A stretch of DNA of 64,000 nt from CAXBCP01 sp047638395 (GTDB lineage Bacteria; Pseudomonadota; Alphaproteobacteria; MPNO01; UBA830): NCBI GenBank assembly GCA_047638395.1, contig JBLIMV010000013.1, positions 1 through 64,000 on the forward strand. The letters run 5' to 3'. Of this stretch, positions 24,140 through 31,759 are shown piece by piece. A model generated the notes under the pieces. It saw nothing but the letters and a program-made list of their open reading frames with translations. It ran no database searches and was not told where the DNA came from. Position numbers and translations under genes: made by a program. The first letter of the stretch is position 1; each line of letters begins with the position of its first letter.

Positions 24140-24796
24140 ATGGCGGACTTCGCAGCACTACGGCAAACCATGGTCGACACGCAGCTTCGCACGAATAAAG
24201 TGACGGATGCGCATGTCCTCGCCGCGATGGGCGACATACCGCGAGAAATGTTCGTGCCGGAAGATCGTGCGAGCCTTGCTTATATCGATGAAGACATTCG
24301 TATCGGCAAAAGCCGGTGCATGGTGGAGCCGATGATCCTGGCGCGGATGATCCAGGCGACGGAAACAGGGCCTGAAGACGTGGTGTTGGATGTCGCTTGC
24401 GGTGCAGGCTATTCGTCAGCTGTTCTGGGGCGGATCGCGCGCGCGGTTGTCGCGGTGGAAAGCGATACCGAACTGGCAGGCGCGGCGAGCGCACGGATCA
24501 CCAAGCTCGGACTTGATAATGTCGTTGTCGAAATGGGACCCATAAAGGCGGGATGGTCCGATCAGGCACCTTACGACGTCATAATCGTGAATGGTGCCTG
24601 CGGTGAAATATCCGAGGCTATTTTTGCGCAACTGGCGGAGGGCGGACGGCTTTGCGCCATTATGAGCGGCGCCGGTGGAACGGGCATGGCGAAGCTCTTT
24701 GTCAAAGGCGGCGGTATTATTTCGAACCGCGGGCTATTCGATGCGAGTGTTCCGGCATTACCGGAATTCGACCTGGAAGAAGGATTTAGTTTCTGA
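24140..24796 (+). CDS. Protein-L-isoaspartate O-methyltransferase-like protein (tolC-linked)
   Basis: 218-residue class I SAM methyltransferase of the PCMT family. The N-terminal MVDTQLRTNKVTDAHVLAAM and IPREMFVP are typical, and the SAM-binding motif I is VLDVACGAGYSSAVL. Compared with the second family member at 47395-48048, the substrate loop reads GKSRCMVEP instead of GSGQTISQP and the end is shorter, so repair activity on isoaspartate is less certain. Alphaproteobacteria commonly carry this variant next to tolC, as here: its TGA overlaps the tolC ATG by one base. The ATG at 24140 fits the family N-terminus best; 24128 and 24095 are alternatives. Confidence 0.85.
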   Translation: MADFAALRQTMVDTQLRTNKVTDAHVLAAMGDIPREMFVPEDRASLAYIDEDIRIGKSRCMVEPMILARMIQATETGPEDVVLDVACGAGYSSAVLGRIARAVVAVESDTELAGAASARITKLGLDNVVVEMGPIKAGWSDQAPYDVIIVNGACGEISEAIFAQLAEGGRLCAIMSGAGGTGMAKLFVKGGGIISNRGLFDASVPALPEFDLEEGFSF

Positions 24797-26169
24797 TGCT
24801 TTCCACAGCAATCTGCAGGATCGCGGCGACAGGACTCGTTACGGGTCTGATGGCGGGTGCCGTTAATGCGCAGACTTTGGAAGATGCGCTGGTAAAGGCC
24901 TATCAGGGAAATCCGACCCTGAAATCGGAACGGGCACGGTTGCGGGCAACCGACGAAGGGGTGCCGCAGGCTTTGTCCGGTTGGCGGCCCACCGTCGAGG
25001 TGTCGGGAAGCTACGGTTGGGCGCGCTCGAACTCCACAACGACGGCAGCGGATAAGGTCGGAGAAGTTCGCGAACCTCTCACGGGCTCCCTGACGATTTC
25101 GCAGAGCCTGTACCGAGGCGGACGAACGGTGGCGGCCACCGATCAGGCGGAAAACAACGTTAAGGCAGACCGGGCGCGGCTGGCAGATGCTGAACAAACG
25201 GTTCTGATTAGTGTCGTTACCGCTTATGCGGATGTCGTCCGTAACCAGGCAGAGATCGAGCTCAATATAAGCAACGAACGTGTTCTGCAACGACAGCTGG
25301 AAGCGACAGGCGATCGCTTTCGGGTGGGCGAGGTTACCCGGACCGATGTTTCGCAGGCTGAATCGCGCCTCGCGCGGGCGCGCGCCGACCGGATTGCCTC
25401 GGAAGGAAGTCTGACCGACGCCAGAGCCGCATACGAGAACGCGGTCGGCGAGGTGCCGACACTTTTGAAACCAGCGAAACCGTTGGATCAGCTGCCGGGC
25501 TCGCTGAGCGATGCGATAGAATTGGCAAAACGAAACAATTTCGCCGTCAGTCGGGCGCGGTCCATTGAACGGGCGGCGCAAAATAGCGTTCGTTCGGTCG
25601 TTGGTGAATTGCTCCCGAATCTATCCCTGAATGGCGAGCTCGAAAGCAACAGGGAAACGGCGAACGACCGGAATGAGAGCGAAGACGTTTCCCTTATCGC
25701 GCGGGTTACCATGCCGCTCTATGCATCGGGTTCGGTAACATCCCGGGTGCGCGCCGCGAAGCAGGTCGTCTCGCAACGCCGCGAGGAATCCAATCAGGCC
25801 GTCCGTACCGCGGTAGAGGCCGCGACAGATGCCTGGCAGACAGTTCAGACCGGGCGCGCACAGATTCGCGCGTTCTCTGCGGCGGTAAAGGCGGCCGAGA
25901 TTGCGCTTGAAGGCGTTCGGGAAGAGGCGAATGTCGGCTCGCGAACCGTTCTTGATGTTCTGGATGCCGAGCAGGAACTGCTCGATGCCCGCGTCGGTCT
26001 TGTGCGGGCGATGCGTGATGAACTTGTCGCAACCTATCAGCTGCGTCAGGCTGTCGGCGAGGCAACTGCGCAGAAGTTGGGCCTTCCCGTCGCGCTCTAT
26101 AATGTCGAAAAACACTACCGCGAAGTGCGCGGCAAGTGGTGGGGGCTCGGTGCGAGCGATGGCAAGTGA
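24796..26169 (+). CDS. tolC: TolC-family outer membrane efflux channel
   Basis: 457-residue outer-membrane channel subunit for tripartite efflux and type I secretion. A signal peptide ends at GAVNAQT, followed by two repeated OEP halves, each rich in long Ala/Arg/Glu coiled-coil helices. The TolC-type start TLEDALVKAYQGNPTLKSERARL and the hairpin segment RFRVGEVTRTDVSQAESRLARA are visible, with the second-half equivalent VREEANVGSRTVLDVLDAEQELLDA. The gene is translationally coupled to the upstream methyltransferase through TGATG. No pump or fusion protein is nearby, so the channel probably serves several transporters. The CtrA-type site upstream suggests cell-cycle-linked expression. Confidence 0.94.
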   Translation: MLSTAICRIAATGLVTGLMAGAVNAQTLEDALVKAYQGNPTLKSERARLRATDEGVPQALSGWRPTVEVSGSYGWARSNSTTTAADKVGEVREPLTGSLTISQSLYRGGRTVAATDQAENNVKADRARLADAEQTVLISVVTAYADVVRNQAEIELNISNERVLQRQLEATGDRFRVGEVTRTDVSQAESRLARARADRIASEGSLTDARAAYENAVGEVPTLLKPAKPLDQLPGSLSDAIELAKRNNFAVSRARSIERAAQNSVRSVVGELLPNLSLNGELESNRETANDRNESEDVSLIARVTMPLYASGSVTSRVRAAKQVVSQRREESNQAVRTAVEAATDAWQTVQTGRAQIRAFSAAVKAAEIALEGVREEANVGSRTVLDVLDAEQELLDARVGLVRAMRDELVATYQLRQAVGEATAQKLGLPVALYNVEKHYREVRGKWWGLGASDGK

Positions 26170-26213
26170 GGCCGATCGGTCGATCAGCCATTCTGGCTTC
26201 AACAGGGTGTCGT

Positions 26214-26242
26214 TTGTTTAATATTGGTTAATCTTTTATCCT
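26214..26242 (+). promoter_or_regulatory. Candidate promoter of popZ
   Basis: TTGTTT (26214-26219), a 17-base spacer and TATCCT (26237-26242) lie about 40 bases before the popZ ATG. Four TTAA tetramers occur between 26218 and 26268, but none has the exact seven-base CtrA spacing. Confidence 0.35.
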
Positions 26243-26284
26243 TAACGTTCGCTAACCATTTTTCTTAATGAGGGCCGTCGTTCT

Positions 26285-27037
26285 ATGAGCGACCAGAATT
26301 CACAACCAGAACCATCGATGGAAGAAATTCTCGCCTCTATCAGGCGGATTATTTCTGAAGATGGGGATGAAGAGACTGCTGCCGCACCCGAAGCGGCACC
26401 TGAAGCTGTGGCCGATGCAGTCGAGGAACCTGAGGCCGGGGCTGAGCCCGAAGCAGTAGCTGAGCCTGAACCCGAGGCACCCGAAGCTGCGGAGCCAGCC
26501 GAAGAGGAAGACGTTCTCGAGCTGACCGATGAAGTTCAGGACGACGGAACGGTTGTAAATCTCAATACCGGTGAAGCCGTCGACGAAGACGAAACGCCGG
26601 AAGAGTTCGTTGAAGCCCTCGAGCTTGACGAAGAGGAAGACGTCGAACTCGAGATGGTCGATGCCGAGGAAGAGCCCGCAGAAGAAGCAGCCGCTGAACC
26701 TGAGCCCGCACCTGAGCCCGAAGTACCGGCCCAGCCCGCGCCCGCACCCGAACCCGCCGACATTCTTGCCGCAGAAGCAGCGGACAGGCTGGTTTCCGAA
26801 AATCCGGCCATGAATTCCGTAACGTCGCTTTCCGCATTGGCGGCCGCGGTCGATACGCACCGCCGCGCGGTCGATCCCAGCATCGGTCCGCGGACAATCG
26901 AAGATCTGGTGAAGGATGTCATGCGTCCGATGATCCGCGAATGGCTGGATGAGAACCTGCCGTCGCTTGTCGAGCGAATGGTCGGCCGCGAGATAGAGCG
27001 AATGACCCGCGAAGCCGAGGATATTTCTCAGCGCTGA
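26285..27037 (+). CDS. popZ: Polar organizing protein PopZ (DUF2497)
   Basis: 250-residue protein with the PopZ architecture. A short N-terminal helix MEEILASIRRIISED is the partner-binding element, then a long Pro/Glu/Ala-rich acidic linker (about 30-165) with repeated PEPEAxPE units. The C-terminal oligomerisation helices are VDPSIGPRTIEDLVKDVMRP, MIREWLDENLPSLVERM and the final VGREIERMTREAED. PopZ assembles a polar microdomain that anchors ParB-parS and recruits cell-cycle kinases. The linker is longer than the classical Caulobacter one by eye. It lies alone between tolC and valS. Confidence 0.94.
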   Translation: MSDQNSQPEPSMEEILASIRRIISEDGDEETAAAPEAAPEAVADAVEEPEAGAEPEAVAEPEPEAPEAAEPAEEEDVLELTDEVQDDGTVVNLNTGEAVDEDETPEEFVEALELDEEEDVELEMVDAEEEPAEEAAAEPEPAPEPEVPAQPAPAPEPADILAAEAADRLVSENPAMNSVTSLSALAAAVDTHRRAVDPSIGPRTIEDLVKDVMRPMIREWLDENLPSLVERMVGREIERMTREAEDISQR

Positions 27038-27205
27038 CCCAGACTTTGACCGGAGCTTGATCTGGTCCGGATCGGGCGTTGCGCTTCCCTTGTTGAAGCG
27101 CGATAAACCTCTTGAATTCAATCCACGTAGCATTAGCTTCGACCGGCTGCATTCGCGGCCTGTGAAGGTTTTTTACGGCGGTCGAACAAGCGTTTAGGGA
27201 TGACA

Positions 27206-29869
27206 ATGGAAAAGACATACCGGCCTGACCAGGTCGAGGGCCGTATCTACGCCGAGTGGGAAGACGCCGGCGCATTCGGTTGCGGACACACGAAGACAGA
27301 CGAAGCCACAGGCGAATCCTATTCAATCGTCATACCGCCACCCAATGTGACGGGTAGCCTGCACATGGGGCATGCGCTGAACAACACGCTGCAGGATATT
27401 CTTGCGCGCTTCGAACGCATGCGTGGCAAGGACGTTCTTTGGCAGCCCGGTACGGATCACGCCGGTATTGCGACGCAGATGGTCGTCGAACGCCAGTTGG
27501 CCGAGGAACAAAAGACGCGCCACGACCTGGGACGTGAAGCGTTTATTGAACGCGTCTGGAAGTGGAAGGCCGAATCCGGTGGCACAATTACCGGCCAGCT
27601 TCGCCGGCTTGGCGCATCCTGCGACTGGTCGCGTGAACGCTTCACCATGGATGAAGGCCTCTCAGCTGCCGTCCGGAAGGTATTCGTCAGTCTGCGCAAG
27701 CAAGGCCTGATTTACCGTGATAAACGCCTGGTGAACTGGGACCCCAAGCTCCATACGGCGATTTCGGATCTTGAGGTCGAGCAGCAGGAGGTGAATGGCC
27801 ACCTGTGGTACTTCAAGTACCCGGTCGAGGGTGAAGACGGGAAATTTATAACCGTGGCGACCACGCGTCCGGAGACGATGCTGGGCGATACGGCGGTTGC
27901 CGTACACCCCGAGGATGAGCGCTATACGGCGCTTGTCGGCAAGAACGTGATCCTGCCGATTGTCGGAAAAGCGATCCCCATCGTCGCCGATGAATATTCC
28001 GATCCGGAAAAGGGGTCTGGCGCGGTGAAGATTACGCCGGCGCATGATTTCAACGATTTCGAGGTCGGTCGACGTCACGACCTGCCGATGGTCAGTATTT
28101 TTGACATCGACGCGAATGTGAACGACGAGGCGCCGGCAAAATTCCGCGGCATGACGCGCGAAGAAGCACGAAAGGCGGTCATCGAGGAGATGGACGGGCT
28201 CGGTCTGCTGGAGAAAATCGAAGATAACCCGATGACGGTACCGTATGGCGACCGCTCCGGGGTTGTGATCGAGCCGCGCCTGACTGATCAGTGGTTTGTT
28301 GACGCCGCCGTCCTCGCGGAACCGGCGATTAAGGCTGTTGAAGACGGTGATATCCGCTTCGTGCCCAAGCAGTGGGAGAACACCTATTTCGACTGGATGC
28401 GCAATATCCAGCCGTGGTGCATCTCACGCCAGATCTGGTGGGGACACCAGATTCCAGCCTGGTACGGGCCTGACGGTGAGATATTCGTCGAAATGACGGA
28501 AGAGGAGGCACAGGCAGCGGCCGATGCGCATTACGGCAAGGCGGTCGATATTGTGCGCGATCCGGATGTCCTCGATACGTGGTTCTCCTCGGCGCTCTGG
28601 CCATTTTCGACGCTCGGTTGGCCGGAAGAAACACCGGAACTGGCACATCACTATCCGACGAGCGTGCTGGTCACAGGGTTCGATATCATTTTCTTCTGGG
28701 TCGCCCGGATGATCATGATGGGTCTGAACTTCCGCGACGAAGTACCTTTCAAGGACGTCTACATTCACGCACTGGTCCGCGACGAAAAGGGCCAGAAAAT
28801 GTCCAAGAGCAAGGGCAACGTGATGGACCCGCTCGACCTGATCGATGAATATGGCGCCGATGCGCTGCGTTTCACCCTGACCGCATTGGCGGCGCAGGGA
28901 CGCGATATCAAACTTTCTACGGGCCGCATCGAGGGCTACCGTAACTTTGTCACAAAAATCTGGAATGCGGCGCGCTTCACACAAATCAACGGCTGTGTGC
29001 CGGTCGCTGACTATGACCCGGCCGCCTGTACGTTGACGGTAAACCAGTGGATCGTTGGTGAAACGGCGAAGGCGGGTGCCGATATCGTGGCGGCGCTCGA
29101 AAGTTATCGCTTCAACGAGGTCGCACAGGTCGGGTATCGGTTTGCGTGGAACCAGTTCTGCGACTGGTATCTCGAATTCACCAAGCCGATCTTGCAGGAT
29201 GGCGATGCCGCCGCGCAGGCGGAGGTGCGCGCGACAACGTCCTGGGTGCTTGATCAGCTCTTGAAGTACATGCAACCGATTATGCCGTTCGTGACGGAGG
29301 AGCTCTGGGTTCAGCTTGCCCCGACGGAAGGACGTGACGGGTTATTGATGCTGGAATTATGGCCGGCCCTTGGCGAAGAACTGCGCGCACCTGAAGCCGA
29401 AGAAGAGATGGCCTGGGTTGTGCGCATGATCAGTGAAATTCGCACCGTCCGGGCGGAAATGAATGTACCGCCGTCAGCGGAGCTTCCGCTTACATTGACG
29501 GGCGCGTCGGACAACACGATTGCGCGACTTGATACACATAGAGGACTGTTGGCACGTCTGGCGCGCCTGTCGGAAATCTCGGTTTCAGATACCGTGCCGG
29601 CCGGTGCTGTTCAGGTGGTTGTCGATGAAGCGACCGCGGCGCTGCCGATCGGTGACGTTATCGATGTCGCCCAGGAAGTCGCGCGGCTCGAGAAAGAGAT
29701 CGGCAAGGTCGATGGCGAGATCGCCAAGATCGAAAAGAAATTGTCGAACGAAAGCTTTATCTCCAAGGCGCCAGCGGCAGTGGTCGAGGAACAGCACGCG
29801 CGCGCGGATGATTACCGCCAGTCCAAGACGAAGCTGAGTGAAGCATTGGACAGGTTATCGACGCTCTGA
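27206..29869 (+). CDS. valS: Valyl-tRNA synthetase
   Basis: Charges tRNA-Val in the cytoplasm and edits misactivated threonine. About 887 residues with the class I signatures PPNVTGSLHMGHAL (HIGH-type) and KMSKSKGNVMDP. The CP1 editing domain contains ATTRPETMLGDTAVAVHP. The anticodon-binding region includes WDVL-type substitutes around FCDWYLEFTKP. The C-terminal coiled-coil arm typical of ValS is present (VARLEKEIGKVDGEIAKIEK, then SKAPAAVVEEQ). Two possible starts lie 6 bases apart. ATG 27206 has AGGGA at a better distance than 27200. The gene follows popZ by 168 bp. Confidence 0.96.
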   Translation: MEKTYRPDQVEGRIYAEWEDAGAFGCGHTKTDEATGESYSIVIPPPNVTGSLHMGHALNNTLQDILARFERMRGKDVLWQPGTDHAGIATQMVVERQLAEEQKTRHDLGREAFIERVWKWKAESGGTITGQLRRLGASCDWSRERFTMDEGLSAAVRKVFVSLRKQGLIYRDKRLVNWDPKLHTAISDLEVEQQEVNGHLWYFKYPVEGEDGKFITVATTRPETMLGDTAVAVHPEDERYTALVGKNVILPIVGKAIPIVADEYSDPEKGSGAVKITPAHDFNDFEVGRRHDLPMVSIFDIDANVNDEAPAKFRGMTREEARKAVIEEMDGLGLLEKIEDNPMTVPYGDRSGVVIEPRLTDQWFVDAAVLAEPAIKAVEDGDIRFVPKQWENTYFDWMRNIQPWCISRQIWWGHQIPAWYGPDGEIFVEMTEEEAQAAADAHYGKAVDIVRDPDVLDTWFSSALWPFSTLGWPEETPELAHHYPTSVLVTGFDIIFFWVARMIMMGLNFRDEVPFKDVYIHALVRDEKGQKMSKSKGNVMDPLDLIDEYGADALRFTLTALAAQGRDIKLSTGRIEGYRNFVTKIWNAARFTQINGCVPVADYDPAACTLTVNQWIVGETAKAGADIVAALESYRFNEVAQVGYRFAWNQFCDWYLEFTKPILQDGDAAAQAEVRATTSWVLDQLLKYMQPIMPFVTEELWVQLAPTEGRDGLLMLELWPALGEELRAPEAEEEMAWVVRMISEIRTVRAEMNVPPSAELPLTLTGASDNTIARLDTHRGLLARLARLSEISVSDTVPAGAVQVVVDEATAALPIGDVIDVAQEVARLEKEIGKVDGEIAKIEKKLSNESFISKAPAAVVEEQHARADDYRQSKTKLSEALDRLSTL

Positions 29870-29905
29870 AGATGAAATGAGAATGCGCGGCCGGAGGGAA
29901 ATGAA

Positions 29906-30781
29906 TTGACGCAATATATCCTGGCGCCGTTTCGCTTTCTGGTCGACTGGCTGGTCCGTTTTATTGAAGATGACGGCCTCGCCTCGGCGGGCTACCTCGC
30001 CTATATCGGGCTGATGTCACTGCTGCCGTTTCTCGTCTTTGTCTTCACCCTTCTCGGGTTGATCGGCCGTGCGGATGAAGGGGCAGGGATCGTCGATATG
30101 ATGTTCCGTTTCATGCCGACAGAAGTTGCACTCACTTTGCAGGAACCTGTGGTTCAGGTCGTCGGCACCGCATCGGGCGGGGTGCTTACACTCAGCCTTG
30201 TGGTAGTCCTCTGGATCGCCGCGTCGGGTGTAGAAGGGATCAGATCGGCACTGAACAGGGCCTATCGGACGCGGGAGACCCGCAGCTACTGGCGGCGGCG
30301 GGCCAACAGCTCGGTGCTGGTGATTTTCTTTTCGGGCTTCATCATCATTGCCATCGGCTGCATGGTGATCGGACCGATTCTATGGCAGCAGGCCGAAGGC
30401 TATCTCGATTTCGGCATCGCGCTGGATACAACAAAATTTCCCGAACTCGTGCGGTTCGGTGCAGGTGGCGGCGCGCTTTTCATTGCGACAGCAGCGCTCT
30501 ATCACGCTTTGCCGAACCGCAAGCCTTCCTGGATCGGTGTATTGCCGGGCGCGGGGGCGGTATTTCTGATGGTGACCGGGGCAACCAGCCTGTATTCGCT
30601 CTATCTTGAGCATTTCGCCCAGTACACGGCAATCTACGGCAGTCTCGGCGGGATTATCTCCACGCTGATTTTCTTCTATCTTTTGGGGGCCATTTTCGTG
30701 CTGGGCGCCGAACTCAACGGGATGTTGTCTGAAGTGCCCGAGCAAAAACAGAAACAAAAACAAGAAGGTCAAAAGGAATGA
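29906..30781 (+). CDS. YihY/BrkB-family inner membrane protein
   Basis: 291-residue membrane protein of the YihY/virulence factor BrkB family (once mislabelled RNase BN). About six helices are seen. Family landmarks are FIEDDGLASAGYLAYIGLMSLLP-type N-terminal text, WIAASGVEGIRSALNRAYR and a C-terminal GGIISTLIFFYLLGAIFVLG. The end is a charged Gln/Lys tail. The start is TTG 29906 with GGAGGG eight bases upstream, inside an ATGAATTGA arrangement. Its stop overlaps the next gene (TAXI-like) by four bases, so the two are co-translated. The transport activity of the family is unsettled. Confidence 0.88.
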   Translation: MTQYILAPFRFLVDWLVRFIEDDGLASAGYLAYIGLMSLLPFLVFVFTLLGLIGRADEGAGIVDMMFRFMPTEVALTLQEPVVQVVGTASGGVLTLSLVVVLWIAASGVEGIRSALNRAYRTRETRSYWRRRANSSVLVIFFSGFIIIAIGCMVIGPILWQQAEGYLDFGIALDTTKFPELVRFGAGGGALFIATAALYHALPNRKPSWIGVLPGAGAVFLMVTGATSLYSLYLEHFAQYTAIYGSLGGIISTLIFFYLLGAIFVLGAELNGMLSEVPEQKQKQKQEGQKE

Positions 30782-31686
30782 CGGACGAAAAAACGATACG
30801 CCTCGGCACGTCCGAGACAGACGGGACGTTCTGGTCCGAGGGCATGACGATTGCGGCATTGTTCGAGCGTGACAACGGAACCGCAATCCAGGTTCTGGAT
30901 GCCGGGCAGGCCAGTATCGAGAACGCCCGACGACTGGATTCAGATTTGATCGACCTTGGTTTCATGGCATCGAACTGGATCGGGCGCGCCTATCGCGGAG
31001 ATGCGCCTTTCGAACACGAGATAGCGATCCGGAACGTTGCGCCGGTGAATTCGGGCGCGATGTTTTTTATTGTCCGCGACGACAGCCCCTTGCGTCTGAT
31101 CCGGGACATGGTCGGCAAACGCGTGGCAATTGGCCCTGAGGGCAGCGGCATGGTGCAGCATATTCACACGATTTTTGGTGTGCTCGGTATTTCGTTCGAT
31201 GATTTTACGCCGGTTTATCTTTCTTTCGAAGAGGGCGGGAAGGCGCTTGAAGCGGGACAGGTCGATGCGCAATGGCAATGTCCGTATCCCAATCAGGTAA
31301 TGACGGACATCGCAGCGCGTATGGATGTCCGCATTCTGGACTACGCGGCCGACGATCTTGTCGCGGTTCTTGATCAGGTCGATTTCTATCGTCCCGCAAC
31401 GGTGCCAACTGGTTTTTTTCGCGGCGTGGCGGGTGCGACCGATCAGCTTGCGGTGGTGAACATAATTTCTGCGCACGCAAACACCGATATCGAAACTGTC
31501 CGCAAGTTCGTCGAAACGATCCTGTCGAATCTCGATGAAATGGCAGAGATGAACGCGTTGTTCGCGGGGCTCGCGGAGCTGTTTGAGCCGTTGCGTACAC
31601 AGGGTGTGTCCGCGCTGGAATTCGGCGGTGCGCCGTTACACCCGGGGGCTCTTCAAGCTTACAAAAATGCAGGGTATCTATCCTGA
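30778..31686 (+). CDS. TAXI-family substrate-binding-like protein without signal peptide
   Basis: 302-residue protein of the TRAP-associated TAXI receptor family (NMT1-like periplasmic binding fold). The family opening IRLGTSETDGTFWSEGM starts only six residues from the initiator Met, so the usual signal peptide is absent and the protein is predicted to be cytoplasmic. Later family features are VNSGAMFFIVRDDSPLRLI, VGKRVAIGPEGSGMVQH and a central VDAQWQCPYPNQVM. No TRAP membrane subunit is adjacent. The ATG overlaps the stop of the BrkB-family gene by four bases, and AAAAGGA precedes it, so the start is firm. A cytoplasmic ligand sensor for the neighbouring membrane protein is a possible role. 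Confidence 0.85.
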   Translation: MTDEKTIRLGTSETDGTFWSEGMTIAALFERDNGTAIQVLDAGQASIENARRLDSDLIDLGFMASNWIGRAYRGDAPFEHEIAIRNVAPVNSGAMFFIVRDDSPLRLIRDMVGKRVAIGPEGSGMVQHIHTIFGVLGISFDDFTPVYLSFEEGGKALEAGQVDAQWQCPYPNQVMTDIAARMDVRILDYAADDLVAVLDQVDFYRPATVPTGFFRGVAGATDQLAVVNIISAHANTDIETVRKFVETILSNLDEMAEMNALFAGLAELFEPLRTQGVSALEFGGAPLHPGALQAYKNAGYLS

Positions 31687-31693
31687 TAGATAC
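31674..31693. promoter_or_regulatory. Perfect palindrome GTATCTATC-CT-GATAGATAC before ilvD
   Basis: Nine-base arms (31674-31682 and 31685-31693) with a 2-base centre overlap the stop of the TAXI-like gene and lie 67 bases upstream of ilvD. The symmetry is that of a homodimeric regulator operator. No U run follows, so a terminator is less likely. Confidence 0.45.
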
Positions 31694-31759
31694 TCTAGGC
31701 ACGACGCTGTCACCCGACTATTGTCGCGCCAAATCAGAACTGATCGATAGGAGTTAATC

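Noticed and set aside
26300..27133. 277-residue minus-strand frame over popZ
   Set aside because: Arises from the repetitive Pro/Glu coding of popZ read in reverse (Gly/Phe/Cys-rich).
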